DNA from: CAVOXO01 sp963700425
GTDB taxonomy: Bacteria; Actinomycetota; Acidimicrobiia; Acidimicrobiales; Microtrichaceae
NCBI GenBank assembly: GCA_963700425.1
Contig: CAVOXO010000001.1
Location: forward strand, 1,054,001-1,118,000
Direction: 5' to 3'
Length of the DNA stretch: 64,000 bases
The translations under genes were made by a program, and so were the position numbers. The notes under the pieces were generated by a model. That model was not told the origin of the DNA. It was given only the letters and a program-made list of their open reading frames with translations, and made no database searches. Every line of letters begins with the position of its first letter. Within the stretch, counting starts at the first letter, position 1. Shown here in pieces: positions 1-9,426 of the stretch.

Positions 1-268
1 GATCTGGGATGTCGTGGCGCTCGACCGACGGGAACGGGCCGGCACATGGCATCTCGTGGGCCCCGAACGCCTCAGCCGGGTCGACATCGGCCACCTGTGG
101 TGCACGGCGGCGGGACTCGATCGACGGCTCATCGATACTGCGTTGTCCTCCGATCTGCCCGATGCCCGGCCCAGGGACCTGACGTTGACCTCGTCGCGTG
201 CGGGGTCGCTTTCGGTCCGGCCGCAGACGATCGGTAGTGTGATCGGCCATGGCCAAGAGAACGACTGA
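1..268 (+). CDS. C-terminal part of an RmlD-like SDR (sugar-nucleotide reductase), cut by window start
   Basis: The reading frame is open from base 2, so the gene begins before the window. The visible 88 residues contain GTWHLVGPERLSR followed by a helix ending in AAGLD, which matches the C-terminal substrate domain of dTDP-4-dehydrorhamnose-reductase-like short-chain reductases (a GxYHLVGPExLSR-type segment), and a later RPRDLTL segment also usual in that family. The Rossmann N-terminus and the YxxxK catalytic pair are outside the window, so the substrate cannot be judged. It overlaps the next gene by 20 bases, which suggests one transcript. The family call is fairly safe and the exact reaction is open. 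Confidence 0.6.
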   Translation, partial: IWDVVALDRRERAGTWHLVGPERLSRVDIGHLWCTAAGLDRRLIDTALSSDLPDARPRDLTLTSSRAGSLSVRPQTIGSVIGHGQEND

Positions 269-494
269 CGACCTGCGGGTCCGCGACCGGGTCACCGCGG
301 CGCAGGATCTGCCCGGCATCCGAGAGGGCACCGAAGGCCGCGTCATCCTCGTCAACGGGCTCGAATGGACGCGCTACCGGGTTCACTTCGACGTCGGCGA
401 ATCCGGGGGCACCGACGTGGGGTTCCTCAACCGCGATCAGCTGGTGCTCGTCAACCGCAAGGGTGAGCCCATCGCGGTGGGGAGCGAATCATGA
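249..494 (+). CDS. Small conserved hypothetical protein (81 aa)
   Basis: An 81-residue soluble protein starting at ATG 249 inside the end of the preceding gene and overlapping the next ATG by four bases (ATGA), so it sits in a tight three-gene run. The sequence is mostly short beta-type segments (VRDRVTAAQDLPGI, GRVILVNG, YRVHFD, DQLVLV), which look like a small SH3- or KOW-like barrel. No catalytic motif is visible. I do not recognise a named family. Codon use is the same high-GC pattern as its neighbours. Confidence 0.6.
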   Translation: MAKRTTDDLRVRDRVTAAQDLPGIREGTEGRVILVNGLEWTRYRVHFDVGESGGTDVGFLNRDQLVLVNRKGEPIAVGSES

Positions 495-1525
495 AGATCG
501 CTATGCAGATGCCCTACGCCGGCGGCTTCGAGCAGTCGGTCCAACAGACCGTCGAGCTCGAGAAGGCGGGCCTCGACATCGTCTACGTCGCGGAGGTCTA
601 CAGCTTCGACGGCGTGTCCCAGATGGGCTACCTGGCTGCCAGGACCGAGACGGTTCAGATCGCCTCGGGAATCCTCGCCCTCTACACGCGAACGCCGAGC
701 CTGCTGGGAATGACCGCCGCAGGACTCGACTACATCTCGGGAGGACGCGCCATCCTCGGGCTCGGCGCCTCGGGGCCGCAGGTCATCGAGGGGTTCCACG
801 GCGTTCCCTACGACGCCCCCCTCGGCCGCACCCGTGAGATCGTCGAGATCTGCAGGAAGATCTGGGCACGAGAGGACAAGCTCACCCACGACGGGCGCTA
901 CTACACGATTCCGCTCCCGGCCGATCAGGGAACCGGGCTGGGCAAGGCCCTCAAACTCATCAACCACCCGGTGCGCGCCGACATCCCGATCCACCTGGCA
1001 GCGCTCGGCCCGAAGAACGTCGCGCTCACGGCGGAGATCGCGGACGGGTGGCTCCCGCTGTTCTACATTCCGGAGAAGGCCCCCGAGGTGTTCGGACCCT
1101 CGCTCGCGGAGGGGCTGTCGCGACGCGATTCGTCGCTGGGCGACCTCGACGTCGTCGCCGGCGGGCTCGTGGCGGTGGGAGACGACGTGAAGGGGGTGCT
1201 GGATCTGGCCCGACCGATGGTGGCGCTCTACGTGGGCGGCATGGGTGCCCGCGACAAGAACTTCTACAACGCTCTGGTTCGACGATACGGATTCGAGGCG
1301 GAGGCCGAGAAGATTCAGGACCTCTACCTGGCCGGGGACAAGAACGCCGCGGCGGCGGCGGTGCCTCTCGAACTCCTGGAGGCCACCAACCTCGTGGGCC
1401 CGGAGTCCTACGTGAAAGAGCGCATTGCGGCATTCGCGGAGTCGGGCGTGACCATCCTGAACGCGATTCCGATCGACGCCGATCAGCCCGCGCTGGTGTC
1501 GAAGCTCAAGGAATGGGTGTCATGA
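491..1525 (+). CDS. LLM-class F420-dependent oxidoreductase
   Basis: A 344-residue TIM-barrel flavin/deazaflavin enzyme of the luciferase-like monooxygenase superfamily. The N-terminus MKIAMQMPYAGGF with ELEKAGLDIVYVAE is the usual first strand and helix, the middle has RAILGLGASGPQVIEGFHG and the helix RTREIVEICRKIW, and PIHLAALGPKNVALTAEIADGW is the conserved strand 7 segment. Length and motifs fit the actinobacterial subgroup related to mycobacterial Rv3520c, which is thought to use coenzyme F420. The substrate is unknown. ATG 491 overlaps the end of the small upstream gene by four bases, which supports the start and translational coupling. Confidence 0.85.
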   Translation: MKIAMQMPYAGGFEQSVQQTVELEKAGLDIVYVAEVYSFDGVSQMGYLAARTETVQIASGILALYTRTPSLLGMTAAGLDYISGGRAILGLGASGPQVIEGFHGVPYDAPLGRTREIVEICRKIWAREDKLTHDGRYYTIPLPADQGTGLGKALKLINHPVRADIPIHLAALGPKNVALTAEIADGWLPLFYIPEKAPEVFGPSLAEGLSRRDSSLGDLDVVAGGLVAVGDDVKGVLDLARPMVALYVGGMGARDKNFYNALVRRYGFEAEAEKIQDLYLAGDKNAAAAAVPLELLEATNLVGPESYVKERIAAFAESGVTILNAIPIDADQPALVSKLKEWVS

Positions 1526-1658
1526 CGCGGACCCGGATCGGATCAGGTTTCCGCCGGGACCGAGGTGCGTGCCCTCCCCCCAGGACGTAGAGGGTGTCGA
1601 CCGGTGCGATGAAACGACCGTCCGCGGGCGTCGAATCCGGGCGCGAACGCCAGCCCGT

Positions 1659-2615
1659 TCACGGGTACGTCGAGAGCATGTCCTCGGCGTCGGCGACGAA
1701 CCGTCGAACCAACTCTCCGGCACCCACGAGCTCGTCGATCGCGCCCACCCCCTGCCCGGCGGGCAGGAATTCCCGGTCGATGTCGATCCCCTCGACGTCG
1801 GGGCCGAGGCCCAGGTGGTTGGCACCGTCGTTCATCGAACGGAGGAACTGCTCGGGGAAGCGCTCCAGTTCGTCGGGGTGGTCGTCCCAGTACGCGGTGT
1901 ACTCGTTTCGCAGAACCCGACACGTCTTGCCGGTGTACCCACGCGAGACGACCGTGTCGTCCTCATGGGCTCCCAGGAGCCGATCCTTGTAGCCGGCCAC
2001 CCCGTAGGCCTCCGGCGTGGCGATGAACCTCGTGCCGACCCACACGCCGTCGGCTCCCAGCATGAGCGCCGCGGCCAGTCCGCGGCCGTCGAAGATCCCG
2101 CCTGCAGCGACGACGGGTACCCGGTCGCCCACCGCGTCGACGATCTGGGGCACGAGAGCCATCGTGGCGATCTGCCCGGTGTGACCGCCGGCTTCGGTTC
2201 CCTGGGCCACGACGACGTCACAACCGGCCTCGACCGCGGCCAGGGCGTGACGGACCTTGCCGCACATGTTGATGACCAGCATGTTCTTCGAGTGACACAG
2301 GTCGACCACTTCGCGTGGAACGCCGAGACCTGCGACGAAGACCGACGCGTCGCCGTCGGCGATCAGACGGACCTGGGCCTCCATGTCGCCGGGGGCCGCA
2401 GTCAGCAGGTCGACTCCGTACGGCTTGTCGGTGAGTCGCCGGACCCCCTCCATCTCCTCGACCATGCGTTCATTCGACATGGTCGAGGCGCCGAGGCAAC
2501 CGAATCCGCCCGCCTCGGACACCGCGGCGGCGACCTCGTGGTAGGAGACCCCGCCCATTCCGGCCAGCATCACGGGGTGTTCAACGTCGAGGATCTCGGT
2601 GAGTCGTGTCTTCAT
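1659..2615 (-). CDS. Nitronate monooxygenase (2-nitropropane dioxygenase family)
   Basis: A 318-residue FMN-dependent TIM-barrel protein that would oxidise alkyl nitronates. The start is ATG at 2615 (MKTRLTEILDVEHPVMLAGM), the conserved N-terminus of the family; the longer open frame upstream has no homology. Visible family segments are EAGGFGCLGASTMS, the glycine-rich GTEAGGHTGQIATM loop near residue 165 (the likely catalytic His is in this loop), and VVAAGGIFDGRGLAAAL followed by ADGVWVGTRFIAT, which bind FMN phosphate. It faces the flippase gene divergently across about 80 bases. The exact substrate cannot be told; some relatives act as enoyl reductases of the FabK type. Confidence 0.85.
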   Translation of the reverse strand: MKTRLTEILDVEHPVMLAGMGGVSYHEVAAAVSEAGGFGCLGASTMSNERMVEEMEGVRRLTDKPYGVDLLTAAPGDMEAQVRLIADGDASVFVAGLGVPREVVDLCHSKNMLVINMCGKVRHALAAVEAGCDVVVAQGTEAGGHTGQIATMALVPQIVDAVGDRVPVVAAGGIFDGRGLAAALMLGADGVWVGTRFIATPEAYGVAGYKDRLLGAHEDDTVVSRGYTGKTCRVLRNEYTAYWDDHPDELERFPEQFLRSMNDGANHLGLGPDVEGIDIDREFLPAGQGVGAIDELVGAGELVRRFVADAEDMLSTYP

Positions 2616-2694
2616 GCGCGAGAGCGTAGGGCACGGCCTGAGGGGTGGTCGCGTTGCCTCGGTACACTTCCTCTGCGGTGTGGACGGTCCGACA

Positions 2695-4208
2695 GTGAGT
2701 GACAACTCAGAAGAGACGAGGGCCTCCGAGCTCGACGACGAGAACCCCGGGGATGCCGGGAAGTCGTTGACCGGAAGGACGGCCAGCGGCTTCGCGTGGG
2801 CGATCGTCGGGTTCCTGCTGTTGCAGCTCGGCTCGTTCGCCACGTACACGGTCGCGACCCGGGTGCTCGGACCCGAGGGCGTGGGAGTCGTCGGCGCCGC
2901 GGTGACGTTGGTCTTCTTCATCGACGTCCTGTTGGACCTGGGGATGGGCGCGTCGGTCATCTACGAGCAGGAAGTGGGCCAGACCGAGCGCACCCGGGTC
3001 GCGTTCACGGTCAACACGTTGGTCTCGTCGGTCGTCGCGGCAATCGTCCTGCTGGCCGCGCCCGCCATCGACGGGGCCTTGGGTGCCGGTGATGTGACGA
3101 TGTTCCGCTTGGTGGCGTTGCTGGTCATGGCCAAGGGCCTCAACCAGGTGCCCGATGCGATCCTCAAGCGGGGTCTCGATTTCCGGAAGCGTTCCGCCGC
3201 CGACCTCACCCGATCGGTCGGTCGGTTCCTGGTCGCCACCGGGCTTCTCCTCGCCGGGTACGGGCCCATCTCTCTCATCATCGGCGTCACCGTCGCCGAG
3301 ATCGCGGCGACCGGTGTCACCTGGTGGCTCATCAGGTTCCGACCGGCTCTCCGGTGGGACGGCCAGATCGCGGTGGAGATGCTCCGCTTCGGCGGTGCCA
3401 TCTTCGGTCAACGCGCGGTGGGAATGCTGTGGCTCAACGGCGACTATCTCGTCCTTGCTCGCACCTACCGCGCCGAGTCGCCCGAGTTCGGCAACTACTT
3501 CACCGCGTTCCGCCTTCCCCAACTCGTGTTGGGAAGCGTCTATGCGATGTTCGCCAACGTGTCGTTCCCCGCCTTCTCCGCAGCCCGGGTTCACGGTGAG
3601 AAGAAGCTGCGCGAGGCCGCCCTCAAGGCACTGAGATACCTCACCGTGTTCGGCTTCACCGCCAGCATCGGCATGGCACTGGTGGCGCGCGACTTCATCG
3701 TCACGTGGTTCGGGCCGGAGTACCGCGACGCCATCCCGGTCATGGAGGTTCTCTGCGTGGAGGAGCCTTCGCCGGCATCGGATACGCGTCCGGCGAGGTG
3801 TTCGCGGCGATCGGGAAACCCCGGCTCGGCTTCTACTTCACCCTCGTGGGTACACCGATCCTCATCGGCCTGATGCTGGCGGTGGTCGATCGCGGCATCC
3901 TGGCGGTCGCCGTCGCCCACCTGGTCGTCATCGTCCCGTATTCGTTGTTCCGGGTCGAGGTCGCCAACCGGGTGATCGGAACCACGTGGCGGCAATCGAT
4001 CGTCGCCATGCGGCCTGGGCTCGTGGCGACAGTCGGCCTGCTGGCCATCGGTCTGCCGGTGCGGTTGATGATGCCGGAGGGTCTGCCCGCCCTCGTCGCG
4101 ATCACGGTCGCGGGTGGACTGGGAGCCGTGGCAGGACTGTGGGTCGGAGCGCGGGACTTCTTCGGCGAGATCGTCGACCTGGCCGGAAAGGCCATCGGCA
4201 GGACATGA
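2695..4208 (+). CDS. Polysaccharide/lipid flippase (MATE/MVF-like), frameshifted
   Basis: A multi-pass membrane protein with about a dozen hydrophobic segments, of the lipopolysaccharide/teichoic-acid exporter type (Wzx-like; RTASGFAWAIVGFLLLQLGSF at the N-terminus). The likely start is GTG 2695, just before SDNSEETRASELDD. The frame breaks near 3759: up to there the protein reads PVMEVLCV, and the sequence continues as GGAFAGIGYASGEVF in the +2 frame through to 4208. Adding one G to the run after CTGCGTGG restores a continuous protein of about 504 residues. This is most simply a sequencing deletion. The exported glycolipid is unknown. Confidence 0.75.
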
Positions 4209-4239
4209 GTCCGCAGCTCGTCCCGTATCATCGAACCCC

Positions 4240-4911
4240 ATGGCATCACTCGAGGGACTGAAGCGCCGGCTGAACGAGTACCGGCCGCACGTCGAATCGG
4301 CGTTCATCGTCTACGTCACGCCCCGGCCCAGTCCGGTCGATGATGTGGACGACAGCTTCGACATGGTCGAGATCTCGACGGGTGACGACCCGCTGCTGCC
4401 CCGGATCTGCAACACGAAACGCCAGTTGGCCATCGCCGCGACGGCACTCGACGAGGGCAAGTGGAACATCATCGTCGCCCTCAAGGACGGCGATCCGGTC
4501 GGTCGGATCTGGGAATGCCTCGCCACCGAGAAGCGCTACTTCGCCGGGGTCCCCCGATTCCGCCTGGCCGAGGACGAATTCGTCATGTTCGATCTGTTCG
4601 TCGAGCGGGAGTACCGGCGTTCGGGCATCGCCTTCACCATGGCCGACTACTTCTTCAAGAAGTACAGCCCCGACGGTGACAACCCTCCGGCCTACGGCTA
4701 CGGCTTCATCTCCTACGACAACGTGCCGTCGATTCTCTGGCACCACTCGGTGGGCTTCCAGATCGCCCAGACCGTGAACTACCTGGCGATCGGGCCCTAC
4801 ATCAAATGGAAGATGCCGTTCAGCGACATGCCCCGGTTCGGGCCGCTGTCTCGGAAGGGGCGCCACACCGATCCCGATCGGGAGATGTTCGGTCCGCCCC
4901 TCATGCCCTGA
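4240..4911 (+). CDS. GNAT-family N-acetyltransferase-like protein
   Basis: A 223-residue protein from ATG 4240 (MASLEGLKRRLNEYRPH). It carries the GNAT pattern of a beta strand EFVMFDLFVEREYRRSGIAFTM, where REYRRSGIA resembles the acetyl-CoA pyrophosphate loop (R/Q-x-x-G-x-G/A), followed by a helix and by SILWHHSVGFQ, the usual 'neighbour but low-ranked name' strand of the fold. The acceptor is unknown. The gene ends inside the tail of the convergent flavoprotein gene (11-base overlap). The superfamily call is good; the family within it is not recognised. Confidence 0.65.
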   Translation: MASLEGLKRRLNEYRPHVESAFIVYVTPRPSPVDDVDDSFDMVEISTGDDPLLPRICNTKRQLAIAATALDEGKWNIIVALKDGDPVGRIWECLATEKRYFAGVPRFRLAEDEFVMFDLFVEREYRRSGIAFTMADYFFKKYSPDGDNPPAYGYGFISYDNVPSILWHHSVGFQIAQTVNYLAIGPYIKWKMPFSDMPRFGPLSRKGRHTDPDREMFGPPLMP

Positions 4912-6148
4912 GATCGACGCCGTCGGTGACCACACCGCCGTCGCGGTAGGCCGCAGGACCCGTGAGCAGGCCACGACGCCACGACCGCGGGGTCAGGGCG
5001 ATGCCGCGCGGGTAGTCCTCGAAGAGCCAGCGGATGAAGTTGCGCCGGGTCCAGTCGCTGGCCCCGGCGACCGCCAGGGCCACTCGCGCTCCCAACGGGT
5101 ACGACAGCGCGGTGGACAACCGCCGCGACATGGAGTCGTCGGGTACGAGAGTGCGCCGAATCCACTCGTCGTAGGTGGTGGTCACCGTGGACGGGTCGCG
5201 GTCGCCACCACCGATGATGGCTTCGGCCGCTGCGATTCCCGTCGCCAGCGCCTGGCCGATTCCCTCACCCGTCATGACATCGCACGCCCCGGTGGCGTCA
5301 CCCACGAAGAGCGTCCGTGTGGCCGACGTGGGAAGTCGGCCCACGCGGGCCGGAATCGGCCAGGCTCGCGGATCGGCGAGGGGTCGGGACGAACTGCCCA
5401 GGAAGTCGACGATGTGGCTCCGGCCCAGGAGGTCCGCCCACAGCCGGGTCATCGTCGCCACCGGGGGGCCGTGGTCGCGCAGAATCCCGTAGCCGACGTT
5501 CGCCCCTCCGTCGGGCAGGGGGAACGACCAGAAGTACCCCGGAAGCAGATCCTCCTCGAAGGAGATGAAGAGCTCCCGGGAGGCCCGATCCGACACCCCC
5601 TCGACATACTGACGGAACGCATGCAGCTCGCCGCGGTAGTCGGGCGGGGTGAGGCCGAGCATCCGTCGGGTGGGTGACCACATGCCGTCGGCGGCGACGA
5701 GGTGATCGGCGGTCACCTCTCCGATCCCGTCCACCTCGGCGCGGACCGCCGACGGGTCCACCGTGACGCCGGCCATGGCGTGACCGTCGGCGACCTCGGC
5801 GCCGGCTCGCCGTGCCCGTTCGACGATGGCGGCGTCGAGCTCGATCCTCGGGACGACAGCGGCAAACGTGCCGGGACCCTCGGGCAGGGCGAACCGGTGC
5901 TCGCGGCCTGCCGGTCCACGAAGGGTCACGTCGCCGATGTCACGCACCGACGGCAGCGAGGGGAGATCCACACCGAGGCTCTCGAGGAGGCGCAGCGCAC
6001 CGGTCGTGAGGCCATCGCCGCAGATCTTGTCGCGGGGGAATCGAGCCTTGTCGACGACGAGGACCTCTCGGCCGTCCGACGCGAGTCGTATCGCCGCCGC
6101 GGCACCCGCTGGGCCGGCGCCGATGACCAGAGTGTCAACGTGGGTCAC
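4901..6148 (-). CDS. Geranylgeranyl reductase-family FAD-dependent oxidoreductase
   Basis: A 415-residue flavoprotein. The N-terminal dinucleotide fold is clear (VDTLVIGAGPAGAAAAIRLA, GxGxxG), followed by the ARFPRDKICGDGLTTGALRLLE segment typical of geranylgeranyl/digeranylgeranyl-type reductases, and by LFVGDATGACDVMTGEGIGQAL, the second FAD contact (GDAxG) of the family. Such enzymes saturate isoprenoid chains, for example of menaquinone or lipids. The C-terminal half has the usual hydrophobic cap. It lies 7 bases downstream of the WS/DGAT gene on the same strand, so both may be one lipid operon. The isoprenoid substrate is inferred only from the family. Confidence 0.8.
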   Translation of the reverse strand: MTHVDTLVIGAGPAGAAAAIRLASDGREVLVVDKARFPRDKICGDGLTTGALRLLESLGVDLPSLPSVRDIGDVTLRGPAGREHRFALPEGPGTFAAVVPRIELDAAIVERARRAGAEVADGHAMAGVTVDPSAVRAEVDGIGEVTADHLVAADGMWSPTRRMLGLTPPDYRGELHAFRQYVEGVSDRASRELFISFEEDLLPGYFWSFPLPDGGANVGYGILRDHGPPVATMTRLWADLLGRSHIVDFLGSSSRPLADPRAWPIPARVGRLPTSATRTLFVGDATGACDVMTGEGIGQALATGIAAAEAIIGGGDRDPSTVTTTYDEWIRRTLVPDDSMSRRLSTALSYPLGARVALAVAGASDWTRRNFIRWLFEDYPRGIALTPRSWRRGLLTGPAAYRDGGVVTDGVDLRA

Positions 6149-6154
6149 GCGGTC

Positions 6155-7561
6155 TCAGGCGGGGGTCGTGGCGACGTCGAGTACGTCGTCGAAGCCCTCG
6201 CTCAGCGACGACACCAGCAGATCGGGGTCGGGAACCGCTTCGGGGTCGGAGGCGATGCCGATGTTGAGATCGTTCTGGTAGCTCAGGAGGGTGATGTTGA
6301 GGGCCGCTCCCGCGAGGGGTCCGAAGGGGAACTGCGCGAGCATCCGAACTCCGGCCAGGTAGACGGGGAACGGTGCTCCCGGCACGTTCGAGGTCGTGAA
6401 GTCCACGGACTTGACCATCGTGCCGAACAGAGCGGTCACCACCGACGTGGGAAGTCGGTTCAACAGTCCCGAAAGGGGCTGGACGAGGTCGTTCGCCGGT
6501 TCGTGGCGGGCTCCGTTCACCAGATCCCGGGCCTGGCGCATCGATTCGATCGGCGACTCGGCATCGACGGGGATGTGAAGCCGTGCTGGCACGAAGGCGT
6601 TTCCGGCGACACCCTCCATCGCCTCGGACCGGACGTTGATGGGTATCGCCATCCGCAGCTCATCGATGTCGATGCCGTGGGCGAGGTGGTACTTGAACAG
6701 GCCACGGGTGACTCCCGCGACGAAGGCATCGTTGAGCTTTCCGCCCGCCATCTTCGACGCCGCCTTGGCGGCGTCGAGTGGGACGGTCAGGGTCCGGAAG
6801 TTGGCCGACAATGATCGGCCGGTCATCAGGGGGCTGAGTGGATGGGGTGCCGGTCGAAGGACCCGACCCACCGATGCCGCGACGTCACCGGTGGACAGCA
6901 CGGTGCCCACCGGGTCGGTCAGTGCTCCAGCGAGGTTTCCCACGAGTCCGGCGGTGATCTGCCGGACGGTCCCGGCCTGTCGACGTCCTTCGTGCTGGGC
7001 GGCGTCCACCGCTCTTTCCGTCTGGCCCATGACGTGGATCTTGGGCCGCGACGGCATCTCGCGGCGGGGGGCGTCGGGGTCGATGTCGAAGAGCTCGAGC
7101 TGGAGTTTCATCCCGCCCACGCCGTCGGTGACGGCGTGGTGGATCTTCATGATGATCGCCGACTGCTTGGCGGGAAGTCCCTCCACGATGACCGCGCGCC
7201 AGAGGGGTCTGGCCCGGTCGAAACCGCTCATGGCGACCGGTTCGGCGATGGAGAGGACGTCGGCGAGTTTCGCCTTCCCGGGCGCCCGAACCCACCAGAG
7301 ATGGAAATTGAGATCGAAATGGGGGTCGGTCTCCCATCGGGGTGGTGCTATCGACACCGGATTCGCCCGGACCCGCTGACGCAGCCGGGGGATGACCCGC
7401 GACAGACGTTCGAATCGGTAGGTGAGCTCGTCCCGGTCGATCACCGAGTCGAAGAGCATCACCGTGGTGATCGTGGAGCGGAGCATCGGGTCCTTCTCGA
7501 TGGTCCACATGAGCGCGTCCGTGTCGCTCATCCTGTCGTCGAATTGGATCTCCTCGGGCAT
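6155..7561 (-). CDS. Wax ester synthase/diacylglycerol acyltransferase (WS/DGAT)
   Basis: A 468-residue acyltransferase that joins acyl-CoA to diacylglycerol or fatty alcohol and so makes storage lipid. The diagnostic HHxxxDG motif is present as HHAVTDG near residue 140, within SAIIMKIHHAVTDGVGGMKL. The N-terminus DRMSDTDALMWTIE and the C-terminal TSNVPGAPFPVYLAGVRML (the NVPGP-like motif of the family) also fit. Length is normal. It is followed closely by the geranylgeranyl-reductase-like gene. Actinobacteria often carry many paralogues; this copy shows all key motifs and is probably active. Confidence 0.9.
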   Translation of the reverse strand: MPEEIQFDDRMSDTDALMWTIEKDPMLRSTITTVMLFDSVIDRDELTYRFERLSRVIPRLRQRVRANPVSIAPPRWETDPHFDLNFHLWWVRAPGKAKLADVLSIAEPVAMSGFDRARPLWRAVIVEGLPAKQSAIIMKIHHAVTDGVGGMKLQLELFDIDPDAPRREMPSRPKIHVMGQTERAVDAAQHEGRRQAGTVRQITAGLVGNLAGALTDPVGTVLSTGDVAASVGRVLRPAPHPLSPLMTGRSLSANFRTLTVPLDAAKAASKMAGGKLNDAFVAGVTRGLFKYHLAHGIDIDELRMAIPINVRSEAMEGVAGNAFVPARLHIPVDAESPIESMRQARDLVNGARHEPANDLVQPLSGLLNRLPTSVVTALFGTMVKSVDFTTSNVPGAPFPVYLAGVRMLAQFPFGPLAGAALNITLLSYQNDLNIGIASDPEAVPDPDLLVSSLSEGFDDVLDVATTPA

Positions 7562-7659
7562 GTCGACTCCTGGTCCAGCGGGCTGGTCGATGCTACGTCA
7601 CCGTCGTGCGGCCTCGCCCCGCCCGGGACCCGGTCTCGTCGTGGCCGTCCCGGTGGGAC

Positions 7660-9282
7660 TCAGTGGTCGGGCGGATCGCAGTCGTAGTCGGCTCGGAACT
7701 GGTCGGTCTCGACCCGCCCGTCGTCCATGTAGAGCCGGGTCCGGGTGGTGCGGATGGATCCGCACCCTGAGCTGCGGTTCTGGCCCGTCTGAGCGCCCAC
7801 GACGTAGGGAGTGGACCACAGCTGAACGGTGACCGACGACCCCGTGTACGTCGGCCACACGACCACTCCGTAGGGGGTGTCGTTCTGGATCTGGAGGTCG
7901 ACGTTGGGGTAGTCGAGGGTGGCTTCGCGTCCGAAGGGGTAGCGCGAGATGTAGATCGAGTGTGCCTTGTAGCGGGGTATCTCGAGTCCGGCGAAGAACG
8001 CCGCATTGAACAGTGTGGTCGCATACTGGCTGATGCCGCCGCCGTAGTCCTTCTCGAACTCGCCGTCCTTGATGACGCCGTCGATGACGAAACCCTTCTC
8101 GGGCGTGCGGGGCCCCACGAAGTCGTTGACCGACCATGTCGATCCCGGGGCGATGAGCACCCCTCGGGTGATGTCGGAGATGCGGTGGATGTTCTCGACC
8201 CGGTTCTGGCAACACGCATGACGGGTGGTGAACTCCCCGACGACCTGGGTCACTCCCAGCCCCTGGGCCCAGGCCACGCCCTCGGCCGCCGTGATGGTGC
8301 GCGACTCGAGGGTCAGTGTCTTCTCGCCCGCCATCACCGCCTCGATCAGTTCCTGCGGTGCCGAAGCCGTGCAACAGATCACCGCATCGTGGCCCGGCAC
8401 CGGCGTGGGAACACCCTCGACGATGTCGAACCGCACGTCGGTGGGATTCGTCACGGCCTCGGTCCAAGGCCTCAGCGCGTCAGCGGCCACGTCCGGGTCG
8501 ACCGAGAGCTGGAGATCGTCGCCCGAACCCTCCATGCGGAATCCGGGTCGGAGGGCGGAGGTCTCGAGGTCGACCGTCTCCTCTCCGACCGAGATGGCAA
8601 TGGTCGATGCGGTCATCAGGTTGGCCTCGTCGACCTTGGCCTGGAACTGTTCGTCGGTCGTCCTCGGTGGGGTCACCCTCCGGGGGACGTTGAGCTCGAT
8701 GGTGTCGTCGGTGCCGTGGACGGCGACGGAGAGCGCTGCGAGAACATCCGCGGTGATGACGCGCCGTCCGACCTCGCCCGGAACCACCTCGATGACCTCG
8801 ACGGCGGGAACCATCTCGGGCTCCGTCGCAGTGGTTCGGCGGTCGCCCTCGAGTCGCGTCAGCATCTCGCCCGCCATGGCGGCGTCGATGGAGAGTCGCG
8901 GCTCGATGGTGCGCTCGGCGAACAGCCGCTTCGCCCAACGGATGGGTGCGAGCGGACCCGGATCCTGCTCTCCGATCGTGAGGGCCCTTTCGACGGTGGC
9001 GTCGATGTCGACGGTCACGCCGAGGTCCCCGACGGTGGTCTCGATCTCGATGTCGTCGGCATCGATCCGAACCCGGGTGCCGGGGAGCTCCGCGGCGACC
9101 TCGTTGACCGCCTCGGTCAGTTCCTGACGATTCATTCCCGAGACGTCGACACCGGCGAGACTGACGTTTCGTGCGACCCGATCGGAGTTCGATCCGTCGA
9201 GGGCCCATGCCGCCGACACCGCGCCGAACAGCACGAGCGGCGCGGCGAGCGCGCCGATGGTCAGCATCTGCCAGCGAGTCAC
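7660..9282 (-). CDS. Exported VanW-family protein with peptidoglycan-binding-like repeats
   Basis: A 540-residue protein with an N-terminal signal or anchor helix (MLTIGALAAPLVLFGAVSAA). Two putative peptidoglycan-binding (YoaR-like) domains follow at about residues 40-130 and 210-300, then a VanW domain from about 330 (GEFTTRHACCQNRVENIH, IAPGSTWSVNDFVGPRTPEKG, YGGGISQYATTLFNAAFFAG). VanW proteins occur in cell-wall gene sets, but their biochemical role is not settled. Odd: two vicinal cysteine pairs (VICCTAS and RHACCQNR) in the extracytoplasmic part, which could form disulfides. The gene is divergent from the MaoC gene, with a 144-base intergenic region. Confidence 0.8.
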   Translation of the reverse strand: MTRWQMLTIGALAAPLVLFGAVSAAWALDGSNSDRVARNVSLAGVDVSGMNRQELTEAVNEVAAELPGTRVRIDADDIEIETTVGDLGVTVDIDATVERALTIGEQDPGPLAPIRWAKRLFAERTIEPRLSIDAAMAGEMLTRLEGDRRTTATEPEMVPAVEVIEVVPGEVGRRVITADVLAALSVAVHGTDDTIELNVPRRVTPPRTTDEQFQAKVDEANLMTASTIAISVGEETVDLETSALRPGFRMEGSGDDLQLSVDPDVAADALRPWTEAVTNPTDVRFDIVEGVPTPVPGHDAVICCTASAPQELIEAVMAGEKTLTLESRTITAAEGVAWAQGLGVTQVVGEFTTRHACCQNRVENIHRISDITRGVLIAPGSTWSVNDFVGPRTPEKGFVIDGVIKDGEFEKDYGGGISQYATTLFNAAFFAGLEIPRYKAHSIYISRYPFGREATLDYPNVDLQIQNDTPYGVVVWPTYTGSSVTVQLWSTPYVVGAQTGQNRSSGCGSIRTTRTRLYMDDGRVETDQFRADYDCDPPDH

Positions 9283-9426
9283 CGGGACATTGTTCCAAAC
9301 GCGGCCACCTCCGAAGGGTCATGGTGGTGACATCGCTCCCGAACACAGGCGTACGAAGTGCCGTCCCATAAGGTGTCCGGGGTCCCCGGCGCAGCGCCGA
9401 CGAGCACCATCAGGAGGGTCGACATC

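Noticed and set aside
1569..2702. Long plus-strand frame (377 codons) opposite nitronate monooxygenase
   Set aside because: It is the antisense shadow of a high-GC gene: no recognisable domain, unusual Gly/Asp/His/Arg-rich composition, and the opposite strand has a complete known protein.
7960..9330. 456-codon plus-strand frame over the VanW gene
   Set aside because: Same kind of antisense shadow; the VanW and peptidoglycan-binding-like domains on the minus strand account for the codon bias.
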